A DNA stretch of 64,000 nt, taken from contig NZ_SJNZ01000003.1 of assembly GCF_004331155.1 (NCBI RefSeq), positions 1 through 64,000 on the forward strand, given 5' to 3'. Every line of letters begins with the position of its first letter. Position 1 is the first letter of the stretch. This DNA comes from Acinetobacter terrestris. Its GTDB lineage: Bacteria; Pseudomonadota; Gammaproteobacteria; Pseudomonadales; Moraxellaceae. The position numbers were made by a program, and so were the translations under genes. Positions 49,153 to 58,816 of the stretch are shown piece after piece. The notes below the pieces were generated by a model. It had not been told where the DNA came from and ran no database searches. It saw only the letters and a list, made by a program, of their open reading frames with translations.

Positions 49153-50216
49153 TATTCAACACCTCGCGAATCAAAATTAATACGCGGGTCAATCACCTGA
49201 TACAACACATCGCTGATTAAACGCAGAATCAAACCCAGCAAGGTAAACAGGAACAATGTTCCAAAAATCACAGGATAGTCGCGCTGTTGTATCGCTTCAA
49301 AACCAAGCAATCCCAAACCATCCAGATTGAAAATGATTTCAATAAACAGGTTGCCGACAAAGAAAATGCCGATCAGGGCTTCAGGCAGACCTGCAATCAC
49401 AATCAGCATCGCATTACGAAAGACATGACCATATAACACCCTTGATTCGGTTAAGCCTTTAGAACGTGCCGCCAGCACATACTGCTTGCTCAACTCTTCC
49501 ATAAACGAATATTTGGTTAAATAGGTAAGGCTGGCAAAACCGCCAATCACCATCGCAAGCAAAGGCAAGGTCATATGCCAGAAATAATCTTTAATTTTGC
49601 CTAATAAGCTCAGTTCACTAAAGTTTTCTGAAACCAGTCCCTGTAGTGGGAACCACTGAAAATATGAACCGCCAGCAAAAAACACAATCAGCAAAACGGC
49701 AAAGACAAAAGACGGTACGGCATAACCAATCGCCAATAGCATGGAGGTGGATTTATCAAACAGCATGCCATGTTGCCGGGCTTTTTTAATGCCTAAAGGA
49801 ATAGAGACCAGATAAATCAGCAAAGTGCTCCATAGTCCCAATGACAAGGACACCGGCATTTTTTCCCAGAGCAACTGGGTCACAGGCTTATCTTTAAAAA
49901 AACTGGTGCCAAAATCAAAAGTCACATAACTTTTCAGCATCATCCAGAAGCGTTCGGGTGCCGGCTGATCAAAACCATATTGCGCCTTGATCTTCTCGAC
50001 CATTTCTTCGCTCAAGCCTTTTGCACCCTGATAATTGCTTTTAGCTGACGCGGTTTCACCTCCCGTGGCGCCCATGCCCTGAAAAGCTTCCGCCTGTTGA
50101 ATGGCTTGCTCGACAGGACCCCCGGGTGCGATTTGAATCACCACAAAGTTAATCAATAAAATGAAAAACAGTGTCGGAATAATCAGCAGCAGTCTTTTTA
50201 GTATATATATGCCCAT
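49152..50216 (-). CDS. yejB: Peptide ABC transporter permease (YejB)
   Basis: A 354-aa permease of the DppB/OppB type, starting MGIYILKRLLLIIPTLFFIL. A periplasmic Gly/Ala-rich insert follows the first helix (around FQGMGATGGETASAKS), then KAQYGFDQPAPERFWMML, the conserved PVSLSLGLWSTLLIYLVSIP, and the EAA loop AARSKGLTESRVLYGHVFRN. Its partner YejE begins within its stop codon. It starts 32 bases after yejA. Confidence 0.94.
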   Translation of the reverse strand: MGIYILKRLLLIIPTLFFILLINFVVIQIAPGGPVEQAIQQAEAFQGMGATGGETASAKSNYQGAKGLSEEMVEKIKAQYGFDQPAPERFWMMLKSYVTFDFGTSFFKDKPVTQLLWEKMPVSLSLGLWSTLLIYLVSIPLGIKKARQHGMLFDKSTSMLLAIGYAVPSFVFAVLLIVFFAGGSYFQWFPLQGLVSENFSELSLLGKIKDYFWHMTLPLLAMVIGGFASLTYLTKYSFMEELSKQYVLAARSKGLTESRVLYGHVFRNAMLIVIAGLPEALIGIFFVGNLFIEIIFNLDGLGLLGFEAIQQRDYPVIFGTLFLFTLLGLILRLISDVLYQVIDPRINFDSRGVE

Positions 50217-50248
50217 CGAAATGACATTCCTTGTGCCTTTGCTCTTGC

Positions 50249-52087
50249 TTATTGTTGACCTAAATAATGGGTGACTTTTTTGGCTTGTCCGGCATCACTC
50301 CACCAATAGTCAATTCCTGTTGAAAGCTTGGGTTTAACCTTGGGTTGATGATACATGTTCCAGTAGGCAAACCAGTTTTCACCTTTACCATAGGTCGGAA
50401 TTTGATAATAGCCGGCACGCAATAAACGATCCAGCACCTTGGTTCTGATGACCAATTGCTCACGATCAGGCGCACGGATGATCTGCTGGATCACCTCATC
50501 AATCACCGGATTTTTGATGCCGGCATAATTATAATTGCCCGGCTGATCTGCCGATGCGCTACCCCAGAACTGTGCCTGTTCATTGCCCGGATTGAGTGAT
50601 TGCGGCATCACATTGGTGGTCATGTCGAAGTCCTTGCTGCGCATACGTTCAATGTACTGCGGCACATCCACATGGCGAATGGCAACATCCACACCCAGAC
50701 GTTTCATATTGCGTATAAACGGCATCAGCGTGCGTTGTAAACCATCTTGATGAATTAAAAATTCAATCCGAATCGGCTTGCCTTTGGTATCCAGCAAACG
50801 GCCATCCTTAAAGGTATAGCCTGCCTTGATCAGTAACTGGCGTGCAGTCAGCAAATTACTCCGATTAAAACCACTGGCATCAGAAACTGGATATTTCCAG
50901 TCCTTTAAAACACCCTGACGTTGAATTGGAGTTAATTTAGATAAATACGGTTTTAAAATTGCCAGTTCTGCACTATTTGGAACACTTTTGGCTTCCAGTT
51001 CACTATTGGCAAAGTAACTCTGTAAGCGTCGATATTGCCCATAAAATAGCGCCTTGTTTTGCCATTCAAAATCGTAGGCATAGCTAATGGCTTGGCGGAA
51101 TTTGATGTCTTGAAAAGGTGCACGGCGGGTATTAAAGACAAAACTTTGTGTCGGAATCGGGTTGTTGTGCTGAAACTTGTATTTCACCACCATCCCTGTT
51201 TTTACCGCAGGAAAATGATATTCCGTGACCCATTTACGCGCAGTAAACTCTTCATGCAGGGTATATTGACCCGACTTAAAACCCTCAAAAGCAATATCCA
51301 GACTGCGGTAATAAACATACTTCAAACGGTCAAAGTTATAACGCCCTTTATTGACCGGTAAATCTTTAGCCCAATAATTCGGGTTACGCTTATAGGTAAC
51401 ACTGCGACCGGCATCAATGCGATCAATCAGATACGGCCCTGAACCTAGAATCGGTTGCATGGTGACCCGGGTGAAATCTTTGTTCTGCCAATCGCGTTTT
51501 GAATAAATCGGCATTTGCGACAAGATCAGCGGCATTTCAGCATTATTGTCAGACTTAAAACTCATCTTGACCGCATATTTGGACAACACTTCGGTTTTAT
51601 CCAAATCCGCCAGATACATCTGCAAACCCGGATTAGACTTGGTCTGATAAGCATCAAAACTGAATTTCACATCTTCGGCAGTCACCGCACTGCCATCACT
51701 AAAGCGTGCTTTGGGATTTAAATGGAAAATGACATATTTGGTTTGTTTGGGATCATAAGTCACTTTCTCCGCCAGCAAGGGATACATCACCCCCGGCTCA
51801 TCCAGCGAATTCGACATCAGCGAGTCAAACAGATATTCCACACCATCGGTTGAGCTGCCTTTGCCATTCATACTATTCAGGTTATCGAATGTGCCATTAC
51901 TTGCGGTACTTAAATAACCCCCTTTGGGGGCATGGGCATTTGCATAAGGCATGACGGCTAAGCCAGCATATTTCGGCTGGCTATGTACCGCAATATAAGG
52001 CGTGGTCTGCACAGCAGCCCACAGCCCTTGCATCAAAAGACTAACCCCGCAGGCAAAACTCAAGTGTTTTGCTAGAGCAAATGACAT
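50249..52087 (-). CDS. yejA: Peptide ABC transporter substrate-binding protein (YejA)
   Basis: YejA delivers peptides in the periplasm. The 612-aa protein has a signal peptide ending near LWAAVQT and the SBP_bac_5 fold: APKGGYLSTASNGTFDNLNS, SDGSAVTAEDVKFSFDA, GSGPYLIDRIDAGRSVTYKR, FNTRRAPFQDIKFRQAISYA. Members of this family bind oligopeptides and, in E. coli, microcin C. Related Pseudomonas systems take up peptidyl-nucleoside antibiotics and carry two binding proteins; only one is present here. The gap to mltD is 29 bases, so the transporter genes may be read from an mltD transcript. Confidence 0.93.
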   Translation of the reverse strand: MSFALAKHLSFACGVSLLMQGLWAAVQTTPYIAVHSQPKYAGLAVMPYANAHAPKGGYLSTASNGTFDNLNSMNGKGSSTDGVEYLFDSLMSNSLDEPGVMYPLLAEKVTYDPKQTKYVIFHLNPKARFSDGSAVTAEDVKFSFDAYQTKSNPGLQMYLADLDKTEVLSKYAVKMSFKSDNNAEMPLILSQMPIYSKRDWQNKDFTRVTMQPILGSGPYLIDRIDAGRSVTYKRNPNYWAKDLPVNKGRYNFDRLKYVYYRSLDIAFEGFKSGQYTLHEEFTARKWVTEYHFPAVKTGMVVKYKFQHNNPIPTQSFVFNTRRAPFQDIKFRQAISYAYDFEWQNKALFYGQYRRLQSYFANSELEAKSVPNSAELAILKPYLSKLTPIQRQGVLKDWKYPVSDASGFNRSNLLTARQLLIKAGYTFKDGRLLDTKGKPIRIEFLIHQDGLQRTLMPFIRNMKRLGVDVAIRHVDVPQYIERMRSKDFDMTTNVMPQSLNPGNEQAQFWGSASADQPGNYNYAGIKNPVIDEVIQQIIRAPDREQLVIRTKVLDRLLRAGYYQIPTYGKGENWFAYWNMYHQPKVKPKLSTGIDYWWSDAGQAKKVTHYLGQQ

Positions 52088-52116
52088 CTAAAATGACTCC
52101 CTGTCTTTGCCTATAA

Positions 52117-55100
52117 TTATAAGTTCGGCACTTTAATCACATCACCAATACGTAATTGAGTATTGGGTTGAATCGCGTTCATTTCCGCCAGTTTATCTGT
52201 ATCCAGTCCATAACGGTTAGCTAAACCGATCAGGGTATCACCGCGCTTGATTTTGTATTCTATGACTATTTTAGGAAGCACAATCTTTTGACCCACGCGT
52301 AAACCGGCACTGCTACTGAGTTTATTCATGCTTGCCAGTTCTGCAACCGATACCCCTACCCGATTCGCAATTGCATTTAAAGACTCACCTGATTTTACCG
52401 TATAGCTATCAGTGCCTTTAGGAGATGAAGATTTGGTTTCTATCTGACTTGCAGCGACAGGACGAATACTGTTCGCTCTTTCTTCAATTTCAGGCGGTAA
52501 ACTGATTTTTAGCCGCTGTCCAACACGTACAGTGCTGTTGGTACGAATCTGATTGAGATCGGCCAAGTACTGTAGCTGTAGATAATGCTGACGTGCAATC
52601 GAACTTAAAGTCTCACCTGATTTCACCACGTGCACACTTGGCTTCACGCCTTTAACTGCTCTTTCAGTCTTGTCGATGACTGTTTCATTTACAGGCTGAA
52701 CTGCAGGTTCAGCTTCACCACTGAGTTTTAAACGCTGTCCAACACGCAAGCCTGTATTACGGCTAATGCCGTTAATATTGGCAATATAATCCATGCCCAA
52801 ATTATATTTGGCCGAAATAGCCGACAAACTGTCGCCAGATTGCACGGTATAACTTTCAGGAACAGTTGAACCTGTAGGGATTTTAAGGGTTTGACCCACC
52901 TGTAAACCGCTGCTGTTGGATAATTTATTAAGCTGGGCCAATTCAGTTAAAGAAATTTTCGACTGTGCAGCAATACTGGATAAGGTATCACCACGCTGTA
53001 CCCGATAATTTTCAGTTTTATAGGAAGCTTCTGGAACTGCCGTTTCTGCTTTAACAGCAGTGGCTTTTTCTTCCTGCTTGGTCTCTAGCTTGTTTTCGAC
53101 TTCATGTAATGGCACATTAATTTTTTGCCCCACCATTAAACTGCTGCCCGAAGTTAAACCCGTGGTTAAATCCGCCAGTTCCTGATTAGACAAGGCATAA
53201 CGATCAGCAATCAGTTTTAAATATTCGCCGCGCTTGACCACATAGGACTTGGTTTTCACTTTAGCGGCTTGTGTTGCGTTATTGGTCTTGTTATCCGCAG
53301 TATTAGAATTGCTTTGAGCCGTTTCTTTTAAGGACAGTTTTTGCCCTACACGCAAACCGCTGCTGACGGATAAATTATTGTAGTCTGCAAGTTGTTTCAC
53401 CGACAGGCCAAACTGGCTAGCCAGTCCAGTCAAACTGTCATTGGCTTGAACCACATAAGTTTCAGGTTGTGTTTTTGCCTTGGTCGTTGCAGATGTTTCT
53501 GTACTTTGCGGTTTAGCATCGTATAGATAAATACTGGTTCCTACATACAGCGGTGAATTTGGATCGATCTGATTCCACTTCGCCACATCACGCCAGTTCA
53601 AGCCATTTTTCATTGCAATAACGGTTAAGGTATCACCCGGAAGAACGGTATAAGTACTGCGTTTTCCTTTAGGCGCGACCACCACAACTTCTGAATCGGT
53701 CTTCAGGTAGTTTTTGCCCTGGTTACGTCTTGCTTCGTCAGAATCAGCTTTGGTATTTTCAGCTACCCCTTTAGGATAAGAGAAACCTTTGGTCAGCTCT
53801 TTACCTTGTTGCTCTGCCACAGACTGACTGGTTTGAATCGCAGTGAGTTTAATTTTACCGTCAAAAGGATCGGTAATTTCTGTGCCTTGCGGTGCAAGGG
53901 CTTTCAGTTCCGCAACCACTTTGTCCTGTTCAGCCTTGCTTGCGACCGGTTGTAGCACCTGCTCGACTGTTTTATTGGCACCTTCAGCTTTTACTGCCGC
54001 CAAAATTTGCTCACGCTCAACCGTAGATAAAGGCGGCTCAACTGTTACCGGCTTAACATTTGCGACTTGAGTTACAGCAACTGGAATACGTGGCGCACTT
54101 GGAATATCACTATTCGCTGCAAACGATGCCAACGCTGCTGAACCTTGCGGTGTAGATGTACGCGAATTGGAGGCTTGGGTTGTCGTTACAGGATTGGCAG
54201 GTTTAACTGCTGCTGTTGTTTGAGAATTTTTTGTAGTCGTTGTGGTTAATACTGGAGGTGCCGTTTTTACCGGACTCATCACCCGGGTATTTAATTCAGG
54301 CGGATTAGACTTTTCCGGGGTAAAAGGTTTTGCCGTATTTGCCCATAAACCACCTGAATTTGGTGATAGTTTTTTAATTCGAGCATCAATTGATGGGCTT
54401 AAATCTGCAGGAATAATAATCCGCATTGGGCTTTCGCTATCAATACGATCGCCGCGGTGCCCTGGATTTAACTGATATAACTCAGCACGGCTTAAGCCAG
54501 TAATTGAGGCAATTTCATTCAGGCTCACCGGTCCAACTGGCACTTCTCTAAAGTGCGGACGATTGGCAATTGGAGGTAAAGACACTCCATATGCAGCCGG
54601 ATTTTTAATAATTTGTGCAACTGCCAGGAAACGTGGCACATAGTTCATGGTTTCCTGTGGCAGTTTCAGTGACCAGTAATCGGTCGGCAAACCCGCTGCC
54701 TTATTCCGGTTAATCGCTTGCTGGATACGCCCCGGACCTGCATTGTATGCCGCCAAAGCCAGTTCCCACGAGCCAAACTGATTGTACAATGCACCTAAAA
54801 ATTCATACGCTGCACGTGTCGATTCAACCACATCACGGCGACCATCATATAAACTGGTTTGTTTTAAACCATAAATACGTCCGGTACTTGGAATGAATTG
54901 CCACATCCCTGCTGCTGCTGCACTACTGGTTGCTGCAGGGTCATAGGAACTTTCAATAATCGGCAACAAAGCCAGTTCAGTCGGCAAGCCACGACGCTCT
55001 GCTTCTTTCACGGTGTGATAAAGATAACGTGAAGCACGTGCACTCAAACGGTCCAAATACGGCTGACGTGAAATAAACCAGCCGCGCTGGGCTTCAATAC

Positions 55101-55413
55101 GAGAGTCCCAATGGGTTTGATCCATTTTAAAACCGACGGTCATGCGTTTCCAGACATCACCATGTTTTAAAATGAGCAGACGATCGCCTTCTACCGCGCG
55201 CATATCTGTTGCAGAGAGCAAATCTTCCAAAGAGTCCAAGCTGTTGGCGTCCAGATATGCAGAACCCACCAGTTTCGATTTTGATCCATGCGTTGCACTT
55301 TGGCTCGAGGAACAACCCGTCAAACCTAGCGCAGCTAAAGCTGAGCCCAATACTGTAATTTTAAAAAAATTGGGTAACAAAGGCTGCCACAAAATCGCGG
55401 TTGGTTTATACAT
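52117..55413 (-). CDS. mltD: Membrane-bound lytic transglycosylase D with eight LysM repeats
   Basis: MltD cleaves peptidoglycan glycan strands from the outer membrane side. The 1098-aa lipoprotein has a lipobox LTGC (Cys34), and a family 1 SLT domain around residues 145-260 with catalytic Glu154 in IESSYDP, AAGMWQFIPSTGRIYGL and ALAAYNAGPGR. A degenerate LysM-like stretch (about 290-335) and a Thr/Pro/Ala-rich linker follow. Eight clear LysM modules lie from about 580 to the C-terminus, each opening with Y-x-V-x-x-G-(D/E)-(S/T)-L or similar. E. coli MltD (452 aa) has two LysM modules. The gene is divergent from rnhA-dnaQ. Confidence 0.94.
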   Translation of the reverse strand: MYKPTAILWQPLLPNFFKITVLGSALAALGLTGCSSSQSATHGSKSKLVGSAYLDANSLDSLEDLLSATDMRAVEGDRLLILKHGDVWKRMTVGFKMDQTHWDSRIEAQRGWFISRQPYLDRLSARASRYLYHTVKEAERRGLPTELALLPIIESSYDPAATSSAAAAGMWQFIPSTGRIYGLKQTSLYDGRRDVVESTRAAYEFLGALYNQFGSWELALAAYNAGPGRIQQAINRNKAAGLPTDYWSLKLPQETMNYVPRFLAVAQIIKNPAAYGVSLPPIANRPHFREVPVGPVSLNEIASITGLSRAELYQLNPGHRGDRIDSESPMRIIIPADLSPSIDARIKKLSPNSGGLWANTAKPFTPEKSNPPELNTRVMSPVKTAPPVLTTTTTKNSQTTAAVKPANPVTTTQASNSRTSTPQGSAALASFAANSDIPSAPRIPVAVTQVANVKPVTVEPPLSTVEREQILAAVKAEGANKTVEQVLQPVASKAEQDKVVAELKALAPQGTEITDPFDGKIKLTAIQTSQSVAEQQGKELTKGFSYPKGVAENTKADSDEARRNQGKNYLKTDSEVVVVAPKGKRSTYTVLPGDTLTVIAMKNGLNWRDVAKWNQIDPNSPLYVGTSIYLYDAKPQSTETSATTKAKTQPETYVVQANDSLTGLASQFGLSVKQLADYNNLSVSSGLRVGQKLSLKETAQSNSNTADNKTNNATQAAKVKTKSYVVKRGEYLKLIADRYALSNQELADLTTGLTSGSSLMVGQKINVPLHEVENKLETKQEEKATAVKAETAVPEASYKTENYRVQRGDTLSSIAAQSKISLTELAQLNKLSNSSGLQVGQTLKIPTGSTVPESYTVQSGDSLSAISAKYNLGMDYIANINGISRNTGLRVGQRLKLSGEAEPAVQPVNETVIDKTERAVKGVKPSVHVVKSGETLSSIARQHYLQLQYLADLNQIRTNSTVRVGQRLKISLPPEIEERANSIRPVAASQIETKSSSPKGTDSYTVKSGESLNAIANRVGVSVAELASMNKLSSSAGLRVGQKIVLPKIVIEYKIKRGDTLIGLANRYGLDTDKLAEMNAIQPNTQLRIGDVIKVPNL

Positions 55414-55632
55414 AAAGAAAATCCAGACAACTCGTATAAAATTTATTTTTTAGATATGCCATTGTAGTGAAGCATGTCGCTGACACAAGAGATTAATTTA
55501 GCGCGATTTCACTGTAAATGTTACAAGAAATTAAAAAATAAGCATGTTATACAGTTCAAAAGCACATTTGCGTTATACAATACACCATTCACATGCTTCA
55601 ATTTGACTCTCACTCGTTCGGATTTGGTTTAT

Positions 55633-57045
55633 ATGGCTCAAACAATCACACTCTATGTCGATGGCGCTTGTCGTGGCAATCCAGGTTTAGGCGGTTGGGG
55701 TGCATATGTCATTACTGAAACTGAAGAGCATAAACTGTATGGCGGCGTACCGGACACCACCAACAACCGCATGGAACTCAGCGCGGCAATTGAAGGGATT
55801 AAATTCTGCCCCAGCGATGCCAAACTGATTATCTGGACCGATTCCAACTATGTAAAACAAGGGATTACCGAGTGGATTCATGGCTGGAAAAAGAAAAACT
55901 GGAAAGATGTTAAAAATCCAGACCTGTGGAAACTACTGGATGCAACCTGCCAGGGCCGCGAAATTGAATGGAACTGGATTAAAGGTCATGCCGGACATCC
56001 GGGCAATGAAATGGCAGATCAGCTTGCCAACTTGGGTGCAGACCAAACCTTAAAAGCCATGAAAAATCCAGCATTAAAAGCAGAACAGCCCTCAGCAGAA
56101 GCGACGGTTTTAGATAAAAAAAAAGTGGAAAAGGACTGGTTGCTAGATGACCCTTTTGGTTTCGATTTAATCGAATCTGATCTGCAGGATGACAGCGAAG
56201 CATTAGAAAATTTAGAACAAGACATGCTTCAGTCTGAAGATGTAAATGATGAAGCTGAAGTTCAAGATGAAATGATAGAAAATGCTGCGCCTGATCTAAT
56301 CAATGTAGAACATCCACATATTGCGATTACGCCACGAACCAAGCAGGTTCATGGTCCACGCCAGCTGATTCTGGATACCGAAACCACCGGTTTCTATTTC
56401 CAGGACACTGACCGGATTATTGAGGTCGGCGCCATTGAAATGGTCAACCGTAAACTGACCGGCAGCTCGATTCACATTTATATCAATCCGAAAAAGCCGG
56501 TGGGTGATTCTGAAAACATCCATGGTATTTCAGATGCATTCTTGCAAGATAAACCCGTTTATGCAGAAATTGCCGATGTACTTTTTGAGTACTTAAAAGG
56601 TGCAGAAATTATTGCGCATAACGCCAGCTTCGATATGAACTTCCTGGACATGGAGTTCAAACGTGCGGGCTTTGTGGCCTTGTCTGAAGTGTGCGAAGTT
56701 ACCGATACCTTGGCCATGGCGAAAAGCAAACATCCGGGGCAAAAAAACTCCCTGGATGCCTTGGTGCGCCGTTATGAAATTCCACAACGCGACCGTACTT
56801 TCCACGGTGCCTTACTCGATGCTGAAATCCTGGCAGATGTCTATTTAGCCATGACCGGTGGTCAGGTTTCCTTCGACATGGACACCTTGACCGAAAGTGA
56901 ACAACAAGAGGCCCAGACAGCACGTCTAAGCGTACAAGTCGAGCTTCCTGTAATCTTGCCTTCAGAACAGGAACTTGAGGCACATGAGACATGGGTCAAG
57001 GAATTTGAAGAAAAACATGGAACAGCTTGTCTTTTTGCAAAATAA
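55633..57045 (+). CDS. rnhA-dnaQ: Fused ribonuclease HI / DNA polymerase III epsilon subunit
   Basis: One 470-aa protein combines two enzymes. Residues 1-155 are RNase HI, which removes RNA from RNA-DNA hybrids: LYVDGACRGNPG (Asp), NNRMELSAAI (Glu), IWTDSNYVKQG (Asp) and GHPGNEMADQLAN (Asp). An acidic linker (about 160-280) follows. The C-terminal half is the DEDDh proofreading exonuclease: LILDTETTGFYF, IIAHNASFDMNFLD, HGALLDAEILADVYL. MTGGQVSFDM aligns with the clamp-binding region of E. coli DnaQ. In E. coli rnhA and dnaQ are separate divergent neighbours. The frame extends upstream to 55474, but ATG 55633 is the conserved start. Confidence 0.95.
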   Translation: MAQTITLYVDGACRGNPGLGGWGAYVITETEEHKLYGGVPDTTNNRMELSAAIEGIKFCPSDAKLIIWTDSNYVKQGITEWIHGWKKKNWKDVKNPDLWKLLDATCQGREIEWNWIKGHAGHPGNEMADQLANLGADQTLKAMKNPALKAEQPSAEATVLDKKKVEKDWLLDDPFGFDLIESDLQDDSEALENLEQDMLQSEDVNDEAEVQDEMIENAAPDLINVEHPHIAITPRTKQVHGPRQLILDTETTGFYFQDTDRIIEVGAIEMVNRKLTGSSIHIYINPKKPVGDSENIHGISDAFLQDKPVYAEIADVLFEYLKGAEIIAHNASFDMNFLDMEFKRAGFVALSEVCEVTDTLAMAKSKHPGQKNSLDALVRRYEIPQRDRTFHGALLDAEILADVYLAMTGGQVSFDMDTLTESEQQEAQTARLSVQVELPVILPSEQELEAHETWVKEFEEKHGTACLFAK

Positions 57046-57172
57046 AATCTACATTTCTAGTGGTTTTTTGTATTTAAACGTTTAACAGTTAAGTTATAGT
57101 TGAATGTAAAGAAGTTTCGCCCTTAAACAGGCTGCTCATAAACAGATAAAACACTAGGAAAGGTGCAGATCC

Positions 57173-58816
57173 ATGTCTTACCAAACCTCTATTCATTTTG
57201 ACCCAACTGCATTACTGATAATAAAAAATGAGGTTGATAACTCAATTAAACTAGTCGAATCAGCGGTTAGCAGCTTAGCAGAAGATCAAACCTTACCTTT
57301 TGGTATTGATGATGCACTGAATCAATTTGAGCAATGTGCCCAGGTACTGGCACTGATTAATATACCTACCCTAGCTCAAATCGCTCAATATTCTGCCGAG
57401 TTAATGCGCAAGATTATGGGGAATCCTGCGCAAATTAACACGCAGGAGGTGATCGCCTTAAGTGAAGGCACCACCATGATGAAGCGCTATATCGAATTTA
57501 TTTGCTTGCGTGAAGTTAAAATTCCGCAATTCTTGCTCGATACCCTGAATCGCCTTGAGATTGTCTTGGGTAAACCCGTTACCCATGAAGGTCAGCATAT
57601 CGAGTCATTGATTGACTCTATTACCCCTGACTTTCAGCTGCCTAAAGCACCGAGTTTAGAGAAATCTAAATATGTGCATCGCCTGTATAAACTGTCTTTA
57701 AACAAGCTGATTAAGCAGGAAGAAACAGAATTTGACCTGCAAGCGATTAAATTAACCGGGACATATTTAGCCGGTCTTGCTGAGAATACACCCAGCAAGC
57801 AATACTGGAATCTGGTCCATGTTGCATTTGAACAGATTGATCATTTGCTTCTCAACGATCCGCGTTTACGCACTTTGGTCAGCATTGAACGCAATATGGC
57901 GCAATACTTCAACACGCCAGACCGTTTCAAACCAAGCCTGGCCGATTTGGCCAATATTTTAAGCCTGTGCATTAGCCAGGAAGACGAGACTTCAGAGCAT
58001 ATCCGCAGCCAGCTTAATCTGGGTGAAGACCATCTGACCGATACACAATTACAGGTATTCAGCCGTCATCTTTATGGTCCCGATTTTGATACCATGCATA
58101 CGATTAGTGAACTTGTAACCACGGAAATGACACAAATTCGCAACGACATCGAATACAACTATCAAAATATGACCCCAGAAAAAACCCAGGAATTACAAGA
58201 TAAGCTCCGCAGTCTTGCTAATATTTTCAAAGTGTTAAATCTGAATGAAGCCTTTAATGACTTGTCGCGCCAGGCCAGCTTGCTCAGCAGTGCGGAAGTG
58301 CTAAAAGATGAAGGTTTTGCACAGCAGCTGATGAATTGCATTCTATCTGCGATGAATTCAATTGGCGTACTGGAGCGTCATCATACATCAAGCCGTTTAC
58401 AGCTTCGTGTGCATAACATGAATATCTCTTTAGACCGTTTAGATGAAGCGCATGCGGCTTTGCTGAATGAGTCGAAAGCTGTAATTGATCTTGCTAGCCA
58501 AACCTTAATGCAATATTTACAAGACAACAATTTGGCAACTGTAGAGAATTTGCCGACCCAATTACGTGAAATTGGTGGTGCACTGTTGTTCTTAAATGCT
58601 GAAGCAGGTCAAACTGCCTTAAAAACCGCAGCAGACTTTATTCAGCAGCAAGTTGAAAGTTCAACATTAATTAGTGTTGAGCAAATCAATCACACCCTCG
58701 ATACTTTAGCCAGTGCCGATATGATGATTGACAATTTAAAATACAAACAGCCTGTATTGCAGTCGATGTTTAATGTAGCATTGCAAAGTAGCGAAAAACT
58801 GAAAACTGTAGCCTAA
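57173..58816 (+). CDS. FimL-like protein (ChpA N-terminal-type helical repeats)
   Basis: A 547-aa, almost entirely helical cytoplasmic protein with no signal peptide or membrane segment. Its pattern of HPt-like helical bundles (QFEQCAQVLALINIPTLAQI; YIEFICLREVKIPQFLLDTL) resembles the N-terminal part of the chemotaxis kinase ChpA/PilL. In Pseudomonas, FimL (about 557 aa) has this architecture without kinase domains, promotes twitching and cAMP signalling, and is encoded directly upstream of nudC close to rnhA-dnaQ, which is the arrangement here. No HPt-type phospho-accepting His is obvious. Assignment rests on length, helical pattern and neighbourhood. Its stop overlaps the nudC start (TAATG). 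Confidence 0.65.
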   Translation: MSYQTSIHFDPTALLIIKNEVDNSIKLVESAVSSLAEDQTLPFGIDDALNQFEQCAQVLALINIPTLAQIAQYSAELMRKIMGNPAQINTQEVIALSEGTTMMKRYIEFICLREVKIPQFLLDTLNRLEIVLGKPVTHEGQHIESLIDSITPDFQLPKAPSLEKSKYVHRLYKLSLNKLIKQEETEFDLQAIKLTGTYLAGLAENTPSKQYWNLVHVAFEQIDHLLLNDPRLRTLVSIERNMAQYFNTPDRFKPSLADLANILSLCISQEDETSEHIRSQLNLGEDHLTDTQLQVFSRHLYGPDFDTMHTISELVTTEMTQIRNDIEYNYQNMTPEKTQELQDKLRSLANIFKVLNLNEAFNDLSRQASLLSSAEVLKDEGFAQQLMNCILSAMNSIGVLERHHTSSRLQLRVHNMNISLDRLDEAHAALLNESKAVIDLASQTLMQYLQDNNLATVENLPTQLREIGGALLFLNAEAGQTALKTAADFIQQQVESSTLISVEQINHTLDTLASADMMIDNLKYKQPVLQSMFNVALQSSEKLKTVA

